Shown here: one piece after another, positions 1 to 7,886 of the stretch | How the letters are laid out: the number at the start of each line of letters is the position of its first letter | How positions within the stretch are numbered: position 1 is the stretch's first letter | From: Lentisalinibacter sediminis | GTDB lineage: Bacteria > Pseudomonadota > Gammaproteobacteria > Steroidobacterales > Woeseiaceae | Assembly: GCF_040706615.1 (NCBI RefSeq) | Contig: NZ_JAPDRF010000005.1 | Location: 62,001-126,000, forward strand | DNA length: 64,000 bases | Direction of reading: 5' to 3' | Notes under the pieces: model-generated | What the model saw: the letters and a program-made list of their open reading frames with translations, nothing else | Told to the model about the DNA's origin: nothing | The model's database searches: none | Translations under genes and position numbers: made by a program

Positions 1-244
1 CGCGCTGGCGGCCGACAACGGCTGGGCCGGCGTGGTCGTGAACGGCTGCATCCGGGACTCCGCCGACATCGCCGGCATCGACATTGGCGTGCGCGCGCTC
101 GCGACCATGCCGCTGAAGAGCCGCAAGCTGGGGCGGGGCGAGCGGGACGTGGCCGTGGCCTTCGCCGGTGTGGCGTTCGAGCCCGGTCACCATCTCTACG
201 CCGACGAGGACGGGCTCCTGGTTAGCGCCGACGCCCTCGTCTGA
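1..244 (+). CDS. rraA: RraA family protein, C-terminal part
   Basis: This is the last 80 residues of a protein whose start lies before the window; the frame is open from base 2 and ends in TGA. The segment GVVVNGCIRDSADI, followed by KSRKLGRGERDV and a GHHLYADEDG turn, matches the C-terminal half of RraA. RraA is the trimeric inhibitor that binds RNase E and lowers mRNA turnover; its relatives include aldolases and old 'MenG' annotations. The conserved NGCIRD and YADEDG segments make the family clear. Whether it is the true RNase E regulator or an aldolase-type paralogue cannot be decided from this fragment. It is followed nine bases later by nudC on the same strand. Confidence 0.85.
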   Translation, partial: ALAADNGWAGVVVNGCIRDSADIAGIDIGVRALATMPLKSRKLGRGERDVAVAFAGVAFEPGHHLYADEDGLLVSADALV

Positions 245-253
245 GGGCGGGCC

Positions 254-1162
254 ATGGCGGCGATCCTGTCCCACAACACCTTCGCCGGCGCCTATGTCGA
301 CCGGGCCGGCGAGCGACGGGTGGACAAGGACTGGCAGCGCGACGCGCTGACCCGGCCGGACACCGTATTCGTGCCGGTGTGGCAGGGCCGCTGCCCCGCG
401 GACGAGGCCGACGGGCGCGCCTGGCTGCTCCGTTACGCGGACCTGCCCTGCCGGCCCCGTCTCGAGGACCTCGTGTTCCTGGGCGTGTTCCGCGATGCGC
501 CGGCGTTCGCGCTGGAAGTGGACGAGCCGGTGCTGCCGACCGCCGGCGGCGTGGAGTACCGGGACCTGCGCACACTCGGCGGCATCCTGCCGCCGGACGA
601 GGCCAGCCTGATGGCCCACGCCCGCGCCATGATCCTCTGGCACCAGGCGCAGCGGCACTGCGGCCACTGCGGGGCGGCCACGGAGCCGGACGCCGGCGGC
701 TACGCCCGAATCTGCACAGGCCCGGAATGCGGCCGGCGTATTTTCCCGCGGGTGGATCCCGCCATCATCGTGCTGGTGGAGGCCGGCGAGCGCTGCCTGC
801 TCGGCCGCCAGCCCACCTGGCCGGAAGGCCGTTACTCGACCATCGCCGGCTTCGTCGAGCCCGGCGAGAGCCTGGAGGAGGCGGTGCGCCGGGAGGTCTT
901 CGAGGAGACCAACGTGCGGCTGGCCGAGGTGCGCTACGAGTCTTCCCAGCCGTGGCCTTTCCCGTCCGCATTGATGCTGGGTTTCCGCGCGGTCGCGGAT
1001 TCCGGCGATATCGTGCTGAACGACGGCGAGCTCGAGGACGCACGCTGGTTCGCCCGCCACGAGATCCGGGCGGGCTGGCCGAAGCTGCCGCCGCGCCTCT
1101 CCATCGCCCGCCGGCTGGTCGACGACTGGCTCGAGGAGGACGGCGGCAGCGACGTCGCCTGA
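254..1162 (+). CDS. nudC: NAD(+)/NADH pyrophosphatase NudC
   Basis: The enzyme hydrolyses NADH and NAD to NMNH/NMN and AMP, and can remove NAD caps from RNA. The 302-residue protein has the NudC plan: a variable N-terminal domain, a four-cysteine zinc ribbon starting HCGHCGAA and closing CTGPEC (about residues 135-158), then a Nudix box GFVEPGESLEEAV with REVFEET (about 199-221). The NudC-specific segment SQPWPFPSALMLGF follows. The length is slightly above that of the E. coli enzyme. All Nudix glutamates are present, so it should be active. It sits nine bases after the rraA-like gene and one base before the next gene, suggesting cotranscription. Confidence 0.95.
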   Translation: MAAILSHNTFAGAYVDRAGERRVDKDWQRDALTRPDTVFVPVWQGRCPADEADGRAWLLRYADLPCRPRLEDLVFLGVFRDAPAFALEVDEPVLPTAGGVEYRDLRTLGGILPPDEASLMAHARAMILWHQAQRHCGHCGAATEPDAGGYARICTGPECGRRIFPRVDPAIIVLVEAGERCLLGRQPTWPEGRYSTIAGFVEPGESLEEAVRREVFEETNVRLAEVRYESSQPWPFPSALMLGFRAVADSGDIVLNDGELEDARWFARHEIRAGWPKLPPRLSIARRLVDDWLEEDGGSDVA

Positions 1163-1163
1163 C

Positions 1164-1937
1164 ATGTGCCTCATTGTCGCCGCCTGGCGCGTGCACCCGG
1201 AGCTGCCGCTGATCCTGGCCGGCAACCGGGACGAGTTCCACGCCCGCCCCGCCGAACCCGCCGACTGGTGGCCGGAGGAACCCGGACTACTGGCCGGCCG
1301 CGATCTCGAAGCGGGAGGTACCTGGCTCGGCGTGACCCGCAGCGGGCGTTTCGGCGTGGTCACCAATTACCGCGAAGGCTCCCCGCGGGGCGGCGAGGTC
1401 TCCCGCGGCGTGCTGCTCACCGACTGGCTGGCCGGCGACGAGCCGGCCGACCGGTTCGCGTCCCGACTGGAGCGCGAGGAGCAGCGATACGCCGGTTTCA
1501 ACCTCCTGTTCGGCGATACCACGACCCTGCGCTACCACACCAACCGCGAGGCGGTCAGCCGCGAACTGGAGCCGGGCATCCACGGCGTGAGCAATGCGTT
1601 GCTCGACACGCCGTGGCCGAAGCTGGTGGTTACCCGGGACCGCCTGGCCACCCGGCTCGAAGCGGGGCGCAGCGAGCCGGACGACATCCTTGAGATACTG
1701 GCCGACACCCGGCCTGCCGGCGAAGACGGCGAAGCGGACCCGGCGCTGGACGCGGCAATGGACCCGGCCGTCCGCCGGGTGCTGTCCGCGCCGTTCATCC
1801 TCACGCCGACCTACGGCACCCGCTGCTCCACGGTGCTCCTGTTCCGCGCCGACGGCAGCGCAGAGTTCGTCGAGCGGCGTTTCGACGCCGACGGTGAGGC
1901 CGCCGGCGAGACCCGGGTCAGCTTCCGGCTTGCCTGA
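1164..1937 (+). CDS. NRDE/TANGO2 family protein
   Basis: The 257-residue protein begins MCLIVAAWRVHPELP and has the family-defining GNRDEFHARP motif near residue 20. Cys2 sits where N-terminal-nucleophile hydrolases of this fold carry their nucleophile. The family (PF05742) includes eukaryotic TANGO2 and many bacterial proteins of unsettled function; links to heme handling have been reported for relatives. The start is fixed by the one-base gap after nudC and by the conserved N-terminus. There is no signal peptide. Its 3' end overlaps the convergent esterase gene by 20 bases. Confidence 0.85.
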   Translation: MCLIVAAWRVHPELPLILAGNRDEFHARPAEPADWWPEEPGLLAGRDLEAGGTWLGVTRSGRFGVVTNYREGSPRGGEVSRGVLLTDWLAGDEPADRFASRLEREEQRYAGFNLLFGDTTTLRYHTNREAVSRELEPGIHGVSNALLDTPWPKLVVTRDRLATRLEAGRSEPDDILEILADTRPAGEDGEADPALDAAMDPAVRRVLSAPFILTPTYGTRCSTVLLFRADGSAEFVERRFDADGEAAGETRVSFRLA

Positions 1938-2589
1938 AGCGCTCCTGCAGCCACGCCGAGATATCGGCGATCTCGGCGGGACAGACGGCGTGCGGCATGT
2001 CGTAGGTCTGCCACTCGAGGGGATAGCCGGCGGCAGCGAGGGTCTCGCGGGTCTGCTCGCCGAGGACGACCGGGACCATCGGGTCCTGCCGGCCGTGCGC
2101 CATGAACACCGGCAGGTCCCGGTTGGCGGCGCTGCCCTCGCCGGCCAGGGACTCGCCGAGTGGCATCCAGGTGGACAGCGCGATCAGGCCGGCGAGGCGC
2201 TCCGGGTAGCGCAGGGCCGTGTGGATGGCGATGGCGCCACCCTGGGAGAAGCCGGCCAGCACAATGCGTGCGGCAGGTATGCCCCGTTCCTTCTCGCGCT
2301 CGATCAGTTCCACGGTCGCGGCGGCGCTCTCGCGGATGCCCTCCTCGTCCTGCCGTGCCTGGCGGTCGATGGCGACGATGTCGTACCAGGCCCGCATGCG
2401 CATGCCGGCGTTGATGGTCACCGGCCGGATGGGGGCATGGGGGAATACAAAGCGCAGCGGCAGGTCCTCCGGCAACCGCAACTCCGGCACCACCGGCCCG
2501 AAGTCGTGGCCGTCGGCGCCCAGCCCGTGCAGCCAGATGACAGCACCTGCCGGCTGGCTGCCGGTCTCCATCTCTACGGTCTCGAGCAT
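1918..2589 (-). CDS. Alpha/beta-hydrolase carboxylesterase (EstB/phospholipase-carboxylesterase family)
   Basis: This is a 223-residue cytosolic serine esterase of the phospholipase/carboxylesterase family (PF02230). The triad is visible: nucleophile in AGFSQGGAIA, acid in AHGRQDPMVP and histidine in DMPHAVCP. The oxyanion segment is WLHGLGADGHDF near the N-terminus. A longer open frame runs upstream, but the ATG at 2587-2589 is preceded by GGGAGGAG at ideal spacing and gives the family's normal length, so it was chosen. The gene is convergent with the NRDE gene and divergent from argR. Substrates of bacterial members are short-chain esters; nothing here indicates a specific one. Confidence 0.88.
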   Translation of the reverse strand: MLETVEMETGSQPAGAVIWLHGLGADGHDFGPVVPELRLPEDLPLRFVFPHAPIRPVTINAGMRMRAWYDIVAIDRQARQDEEGIRESAAATVELIEREKERGIPAARIVLAGFSQGGAIAIHTALRYPERLAGLIALSTWMPLGESLAGEGSAANRDLPVFMAHGRQDPMVPVVLGEQTRETLAAAGYPLEWQTYDMPHAVCPAEIADISAWLQERFRQAGS

Positions 2590-2704
2590 GTCTCCTCCCG
2601 TCGCGCATGTACCCGGTAGCCCGATATCGCAATGACCGCAACAGCCGCCAATAGCCACGATAACGGAGCGGGCAGGTTAACCGGAAAACGATGCGCCGAC
2701 AGCC

Positions 2705-2751
2705 TTGACTCGCTATGCGCATTCAAGTACAAATATGCGCAAATTTATTCA
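2705..2751 (+). promoter_or_regulatory. Promoter and operator-like repeats of the arginine operon
   Basis: TTGACT (2705-2710) and TACAAA (2728-2733) lie 17 bases apart, a good sigma-70 layout, predicting transcription from about 2740. The region is AT-rich in a GC-rich genome. Two copies of TATGCGCA (2714-2721 and 2734-2741) lie 20 bases apart, i.e. on the same helix face, each centred on the palindrome TGCGCA; the second overlaps the -10. Paired operators about 20-21 bases apart are how ArgR hexamers bind in other bacteria, so autoregulation by the downstream argR product is likely. The repeats do not match the E. coli ARG box closely. Confidence 0.55.
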
Positions 2752-2762
2752 GGCTACCTGTC

Positions 2763-3242
2763 ATGCCCGCCAGCGCCGAACAACAGATCGAGCGTCGCCG
2801 CGCCATCGCGACGATACTCCGTGAGCGCCCCGTCGCCACCCAGGGAGACCTGGTGCGCGTGCTGCACGAGCTAGGCTTCGAGGCGACGCAGTCCAGTGTC
2901 TCCCGGGACCTGCGCATCCTCGGCGCCGCCAAGGAGGCCGAGGGTTACCGGCTGCGCACGGCCGGTGCCGACGGGGCCGGCTCCGGCGCCCGCGGCGCCG
3001 CCTTCGCCGAGGTGGCCGGTTTCGTGCGGGCCGTGAAGCGTGCCGGAGCGAACCTGGTGGTGGTGCAGACCGGCATCGGTGCCGCCCAGCGGGTGGCGGT
3101 GGCGCTCGACCGCAGCCGCTGGCCGGAGATCGTCGGCACGCTGTCCGGCGACGACACCATCTTCGTGGCCACACCCGGCGCGGCGGCGAGCGCGCGACTG
3201 GAAACCCGACTCAACGACATCTTCGCGGAGCTAACCCCATGA
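2763..3242 (+). CDS. argR: Arginine repressor ArgR
   Basis: This 159-residue ArgR has an N-terminal winged-helix domain with ATQGDLVRVLHELG and the recognition segment TQSSVSRDLR. The C-terminal half ends in GDDTIFVATPG, matching the GDDT motif that binds arginine and forms the hexamer. An upstream in-frame ATG at 2715 would add 16 residues, but it lies before the predicted transcription start, so the ATG at 2763 is preferred. It is the first gene of the arginine operon and overlaps argG by the classic ATGA. It presumably represses its own operon when arginine is plentiful. Confidence 0.9.
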   Translation: MPASAEQQIERRRAIATILRERPVATQGDLVRVLHELGFEATQSSVSRDLRILGAAKEAEGYRLRTAGADGAGSGARGAAFAEVAGFVRAVKRAGANLVVVQTGIGAAQRVAVALDRSRWPEIVGTLSGDDTIFVATPGAAASARLETRLNDIFAELTP

Positions 3243-4477
3243 ATGCCCAATCCACCTCTTCCGGCCAGGAATCTCCCATCCTGCTCGCCTACTCCGGCGG
3301 GCTGGACACCTCCTTCTGCGTGCCCTGGCTGAAGGAGAACTACGGCCGCCCGGTGATCACCGTCACGGTGGATACCGGCGGCATCGACGAGGAGGCGCGG
3401 CGGGAACTGGCCGCCCGCTCCGAGGCGCTGGGTGCCGCGGAGCACCTGCTGATCGATGCGCGGCAGTCCTTCTTCGACGAGGTGCTGCGCTGGCTGATCG
3501 CCGGCAACGTGCGCCGGGGCGGACTCTATCCGCTGTGCGTCGGCGCAGAGCGGGGCATCCAGGCAGCGCGCATGGCCGCGGCCGCCGCCGAGCACGGCGC
3601 AGATACCGTGGCCCACGGCTGCACAGCGGCCGGCAACGACCAGGTGCGCTTCGAGGTGGCGCTGCGCACGCTGAATCCGTCGCTCCAGGTGCTGGCGCCG
3701 GTGCGCGACAACAGCTGGGCGCGGCAGGATCAGCTCGCCTACCTGGAGGACCACGGCATGCCCGTGCCGAAGTCCGGTTCGGCCTACTCCATCAACCGCG
3801 GCCTCTGGGGCGTGACCATCGGCGGGCGCGAGACTCTCGACTCCCGCGGCTCCATCCCGGAGCAGGCCTGGGTGCTGTCGGCGGGCGCACTGGCGTCGGC
3901 CCGCGCGCCGGAGAGCCACCGCATCGGCTTCGATCAGGGCCGCCCCGTCTCCATCGACGGCGAGACGCTGGAACCGGTGGCGCTCATCGAGCAGCTGGAG
4001 ACTCTGGGCGGCAGCTTCGCTATCGGCCGCGGCATCCACCTGGGCGACACCATCCTCGGCACCAAGGGCCGTGTCGCGTTCGAGGCGCCGGCCGCGGAGA
4101 TTCTGCTGACCGCCCACCGGGAACTCGAGAAGCTGGTGCTGAGCGGGCCGCAGCAGCGCATCAAGGACACGGTGGCCGCCGCCTACGGCGACTTCGTGCA
4201 CGAGGGCCGCCAGCTCGATCCGGTGTGCCGGGACATCGAGGCGCTGCTGGCCTCGTCGCAGTCGCGGGTGACCGGCGAGGTGACGGTGCAGCTCAGGCCC
4301 GGCAGCGTCTTCGTTGAAGGCGTCGCCTCGCCGTACTCGCTGATGGCCGCCAGCAAGGGCGTCTACGGCGAGGCGGCCGGCGAGTGGACGCCGGCCGACG
4401 CGCTCGGCCACGCCCGCATCCTGTCGCTCACCGGCATGCTGCAGACCCGCGCTGCCCGCCAGGCGGAGGACGGATGA
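3239..4477 (+). CDS. argG: Argininosuccinate synthase
   Basis: ArgG joins citrulline and aspartate using ATP to give argininosuccinate. The 412-residue protein opens with the PP-loop AYSGGLDTS (ATP pyrophosphatase fold). It also carries the HGCTAAGNDQVRFE segment, which contacts citrulline and aspartate, and DNSWARQDQ. It follows argR with a four-base ATGA overlap and overlaps the next gene the same way. If the pathway uses acylated citrulline, ArgG must act after deacylation, as in Xanthomonas, or the deacylase lies outside the window. Length and motifs are normal. Confidence 0.95.
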   Translation: MNAQSTSSGQESPILLAYSGGLDTSFCVPWLKENYGRPVITVTVDTGGIDEEARRELAARSEALGAAEHLLIDARQSFFDEVLRWLIAGNVRRGGLYPLCVGAERGIQAARMAAAAAEHGADTVAHGCTAAGNDQVRFEVALRTLNPSLQVLAPVRDNSWARQDQLAYLEDHGMPVPKSGSAYSINRGLWGVTIGGRETLDSRGSIPEQAWVLSAGALASARAPESHRIGFDQGRPVSIDGETLEPVALIEQLETLGGSFAIGRGIHLGDTILGTKGRVAFEAPAAEILLTAHRELEKLVLSGPQQRIKDTVAAAYGDFVHEGRQLDPVCRDIEALLASSQSRVTGEVTVQLRPGSVFVEGVASPYSLMAASKGVYGEAAGEWTPADALGHARILSLTGMLQTRAARQAEDG

Positions 4478-5538
4478 TGCGCAGCGTCGTCGTCGACAAG
4501 ATCGCCTCGGTGGCCCAGCACCACGAGCTGGGCCGCGAGCTGCGCCTGTCCGAGGAGATCCCCTGCGAGGAGGGCGTACTCGTCGCCGTGGAGGTGCTGA
4601 ACAACAAGACCCGCTACAACACCATGGAGCTCACCAGCGGGCGCATGGCCACGGTGAAGCGGGGCGACGTCATCGTGGGCGCGCTCGGCCATCGCAAGGC
4701 GCTCCGGGGCTATTCGGGCCACCTGCCGAAGACCCTGGCCGCGGGCGACACCGTGCAGCTCCTGAACATCGGCGGCGTGCTCGGTATCTGCGACTCCGCC
4801 AACCCGGACGTCGGTCCCGCGTTCGACTGCCGGGTGCTCGGCACCGTGCTCACGTTCCCCTATCTCGGTGAGCGCATCGGCGTACCCGCCCGGGTGGGCG
4901 AGTTCCCGCTGGACTACGAGGCCGGACTCGACGTACGCGGCGTGCCCGTCGTCGCCCTGGCCGGCACCTGCATGGATTCCGGCAAGACGGCAGCGGCCTG
5001 CGCCATCGTCAGCCGGCTGCGCCACAACCGCCACCGGGTGGCGGCAGGCAAGGCCACCGGCGTGTCGCTGCGCCGGGACGTGCTGGCCATGGAGGATGCC
5101 GGCGCCGAGGACGGCCTGCTGTTCATGGACTTCGGCGTCGTGACCACCAGCGCATCGAACGGGCCCGCGCTCACCCGCTCGCTGCTGAACAAGCTCGCGG
5201 AGGAACGGCCGGACGCCATCGTGATGGAACTCGGCGACGGGATTCTCGGGCCCTACGGCGTGTCGGCCATCCTGAACGACCCGGCCCTGAAGGACGCCTT
5301 CACGGCCGTGGTGCTCTGTGCCAACGACCCGGTCGCGGCCTGGGGCGGCGTGAAGCTGCTGCGCGAGACCCACGGCATCGAGCCGGTGGTGGTCACGGGC
5401 CCGGCCACGGACAACGCGGTGGGCATCGACATGATCGTCCAGGACCTGGGCGTCGAGGCCATCAACGCCCTGACCGACGGCGTGCGCCTCGGCGACCTGG
5501 TGGCAGGCCACGTCGGCCTCGGTGGAGAACGCCGGTGA
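4474..5538 (+). CDS. P-loop protein of unknown function inside the arginine operon (DUF1611/dethiobiotin-synthetase-like)
   Basis: The function of this 354-residue protein is not known. Residues about 1-150 look like a small beta-barrel domain rich in Val and Gly (AVEVLNNKTRYNTMEL, RGDVIVGALGH). From about 165 comes a P-loop domain with the Walker A AGTCMDSGKTAAA, then GKATGVSLRRD, FMDFG and MELGDGILGPYG. That order resembles DUF1611 and dethiobiotin-synthetase-type P-loop proteins. The start is the ATG overlapping the argG stop (ATGA), preceded by GGAGGA; the argC start overlaps its end. Position in the operon implies a role in arginine synthesis. A DUF1611 member (DgcN) has, to my recollection, been described as a glutamate N-acetyltransferase, so an acylation role is a hypothesis worth testing. 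Confidence 0.8.
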   Translation: MMRSVVVDKIASVAQHHELGRELRLSEEIPCEEGVLVAVEVLNNKTRYNTMELTSGRMATVKRGDVIVGALGHRKALRGYSGHLPKTLAAGDTVQLLNIGGVLGICDSANPDVGPAFDCRVLGTVLTFPYLGERIGVPARVGEFPLDYEAGLDVRGVPVVALAGTCMDSGKTAAACAIVSRLRHNRHRVAAGKATGVSLRRDVLAMEDAGAEDGLLFMDFGVVTTSASNGPALTRSLLNKLAEERPDAIVMELGDGILGPYGVSAILNDPALKDAFTAVVLCANDPVAAWGGVKLLRETHGIEPVVVTGPATDNAVGIDMIVQDLGVEAINALTDGVRLGDLVAGHVGLGGERR

Positions 5539-6638
5539 GCGCCCGCGCAGTCACGACGGTCCCGGACGCGACGAAGCCGGACGCGATGATCCCGACGCTG
5601 GTACTCGGCGGCACCGGCTACGTGGCGGGCGAGTTCCTGCGCCTGCTCACCGCCCACCCGAACCTGACGCTGGCCGCCGCCGTTTCCGGCAGCCGCGCCG
5701 GCGAACCGCTGGCGACCACGTTCCCCCAGCTCGGCCCGGCCTACGGGGATGCCTCGTTCATCGGCCCGGACGACGTGCCGGCGCTGCTGCAGCGGCATGA
5801 GGAGCTGGCGGTGTTCTCCGCGGCCCCGCACGGCGCCTCGGCGCCGATGCTGGCGCAACTGCTCGCCGATGCCGGCAGCGCGGGCAGCCGCCTGCACATC
5901 GTCGATGCCTCGGCGGATTTCCGGTTCCCCGCCCGCGAGGCCTTCGAGGCGGTCTACGGCCAGGACCACGGCGCACCCGAGCTGTTCGACGCGTTCCGCT
6001 GCGCGGTGCCCGAGCATCTGGCCGCGACCGACACCGACCATGCGGCGCATCCCGGCTGCTTCGCCACCTCGGTGCTGCTGGGGGCGGTGCCGCTGCTCGC
6101 CGCCGGCCTGATCCACCCGACCGTGTTCGTGGCCGGCATCACCGGCAGTACCGGCTCCGGCCGCAGCCCCACGGCGACCACCCATCATCCGGAACGCCAC
6201 AGCAACCTGTTCGCCTACAAGCCGCTGGCGCACCGGCACGCGCCGGAGATCGCCGCGCTGTCCGAGGCGGCCAGCGGGGTCGCCGCGAATTTCAGTTTCA
6301 TCCCCCACTCCGGGCCGTTCGCCCGCGGCATCCACTCCACGCTGCAGGCGCCGCTGGCCGCGGGCGCCGACCGGGACGCACTCGCCGCCGCGCTGACCGA
6401 TTACTACCGGGACGCGCCCTTCGTGCGCATCGTGGACGGTACGCCCCGGGTGAAGGACGTGGCCGGCAGCAACTACGCCCACATCGGCGTGGCCGCGGAC
6501 GGCTCTACGGCCGCCGTGTTCGTCGTCATCGACAACCTGCTGAAAGGTGCCGCCGGTGGTGCCATGCAATGGATGAACCGGCTGTGGTCGCTGCCGGAGA
6601 CCGCGGGTCTCACGCAGCCGGCTCCCGGCTGGATATGA
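5535..6638 (+). CDS. argC: N-acetyl-gamma-glutamyl-phosphate reductase
   Basis: ArgC reduces N-acyl-glutamyl phosphate to the semialdehyde with NADPH. The 367-residue protein has the nucleotide-binding LGGTGYVAGEFLRLL near its start and the active-site HPGCFATS, whose cysteine forms the thioester with substrate. SNYAHIGVA near the end is also typical. GTG at 5535 overlaps the previous stop and has GGAGAA upstream. An internal ATG at 5586 would remove a 17-residue tail not needed by the fold, so the exact start is open. The substrate acyl group (acetyl or succinyl) cannot be read from the sequence. Confidence 0.93.
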   Translation: MSARAVTTVPDATKPDAMIPTLVLGGTGYVAGEFLRLLTAHPNLTLAAAVSGSRAGEPLATTFPQLGPAYGDASFIGPDDVPALLQRHEELAVFSAAPHGASAPMLAQLLADAGSAGSRLHIVDASADFRFPAREAFEAVYGQDHGAPELFDAFRCAVPEHLAATDTDHAAHPGCFATSVLLGAVPLLAAGLIHPTVFVAGITGSTGSGRSPTATTHHPERHSNLFAYKPLAHRHAPEIAALSEAASGVAANFSFIPHSGPFARGIHSTLQAPLAAGADRDALAAALTDYYRDAPFVRIVDGTPRVKDVAGSNYAHIGVAADGSTAAVFVVIDNLLKGAAGGAMQWMNRLWSLPETAGLTQPAPGWI

Positions 6639-7864
6639 GGGCGCCCATGGGTACGAATACGGATACGAATACGAATACGGATACGAACCCGTGCGCGAAC
6701 CGCAGCGCGGCAGCCGTCGAGGCCGCCTGTACCCTGCCGGTATACCCCCATCTGCCCATCGAGACGGTCAGCGCCCACGGCGTCTACCTGCGGACCGCGG
6801 ACGGCCGGGAGATCCTGGACTTCTACGGCGGCCATGCCGTGACCGCACTCGGCTACGACCACCCGGCGCTGATCTCCGCCATCGAGCGGCAGCTGAAGAC
6901 ACTGCTGTTCCAGAGCAATATGTCGCCGCTCGCCGTGCGCGCGCGTGCCGCCGAGAAGCTGACCGCCTTCGCGCCGGATCACCTCACCCGCGCGCTGTTC
7001 GTGAACAGCGGCGCCGAGGCCAACGAGAACGCGCTCAGGATCGCCTGTCTCGCCACCGGGCGGCGCAAGGTGGTGGCCGTGGAACACGCCTTCCACGGCC
7101 GCAGCACCGCGGCGGCGGCCGTGACCTGGGGCAGCCGCAAGCGCTGGTATGCGTTCCCCAGCCTGCCGTTCGAGGTGGTCTTCGTGCCCCGCGACGACGC
7201 CGAGGCGGCGCGCCACGCCGTGGACGACGGCACCGCCGCCGTCATCGTCGAGCCCGTGCAGGGCGTGGCCGGCGCCTTCGACCTGGCGCCGGAGTTCCTG
7301 CGGGCGCTGGGCGACGCGGCCAAAGCCCGCGGCGCGGTCTTCATCGCCGACGAGGTGCAATGCGGCACGGGCCGCTCCGGGCTGCCCTTCGCCATCCAGC
7401 ACGCGGGCGTCGCGGCGGACATCGTCACGGCCGCCAAGTCGCTCGGCGGCGGCTTCCCCTGCGGCGCGCTGCTCACCACCGAGGCGCTGGCGGCGGAGCT
7501 GCGTGCCGGCGACCTGGGTACCACCTTCGGCGGCGGGCCGGTCGCCTCAGCCGCCATCGAGGCGGTGGTGGACACCATCACCGGTGAGGGGCTGATGGAC
7601 AACGTGCGCGACCGCGAGGCGCAGATTCGCTCGACCTGCGTCACGGGGCCGGTGGCGGGCATCCGGGGCAAGGGGCTGCTGCTCGGCCTGCGCTGCAAGG
7701 TGCCCGCGGCCCGGGTGCGCGACGCACTGCTCGAGCGTGACATACTCACGGGGACCAGCGGCGATCCCGCCGTGCTGCGTTTGCTGCCGCCCTATGTGAT
7801 CGACACCGGCCACGTCGAGCGCCTGGCGCAGGCGCTCGCCGACATCCGGCTCTCCCACGAATAA
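6635..7864 (+). CDS. argD: Acetylornithine aminotransferase (class III PLP enzyme)
   Basis: ArgD transfers an amino group from glutamate to N-acyl-glutamate semialdehyde, giving N-acyl-ornithine. Family marks are NSGAEANENALRIA, the PLP-phosphate and ring contacts in HAFHGRS and FIADEVQCGTGRSG, and the Schiff-base lysine in TAAKSLGGGFP. The start at 6635 overlaps the argC stop (ATGA); ATG at 6647 is an alternative. Between the start and the enzyme proper is a run of six TACGRA hexamers encoding alternating Thr-Asn and Thr-Asp, an unusual low-complexity N-terminus. The protein is about 409 residues, normal for the family. Confidence 0.93.
   Translation: MRAPMGTNTDTNTNTDTNPCANRSAAAVEAACTLPVYPHLPIETVSAHGVYLRTADGREILDFYGGHAVTALGYDHPALISAIERQLKTLLFQSNMSPLAVRARAAEKLTAFAPDHLTRALFVNSGAEANENALRIACLATGRRKVVAVEHAFHGRSTAAAAVTWGSRKRWYAFPSLPFEVVFVPRDDAEAARHAVDDGTAAVIVEPVQGVAGAFDLAPEFLRALGDAAKARGAVFIADEVQCGTGRSGLPFAIQHAGVAADIVTAAKSLGGGFPCGALLTTEALAAELRAGDLGTTFGGGPVASAAIEAVVDTITGEGLMDNVRDREAQIRSTCVTGPVAGIRGKGLLLGLRCKVPAARVRDALLERDILTGTSGDPAVLRLLPPYVIDTGHVERLAQALADIRLSHE
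6652..6687 (+). repeat. Six tandem TACGRA hexamers at the 5' end of argD
   Basis: Six back-to-back copies of TACGAA or TACGGA span 36 bases just after the argD start codon. The unit is six bases, so gain or loss of copies would keep the frame and only lengthen or shorten a Thr/Asn/Asp stretch. Confidence 0.85.
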
Positions 7865-7886
7865 CCGACGACTCCGGAACGACAAC

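Noticed and set aside
2715..2762. Upstream ATG for argR
   Set aside because: It precedes the predicted transcription start, overlaps the operator-like repeats and adds residues absent from the ArgR family.
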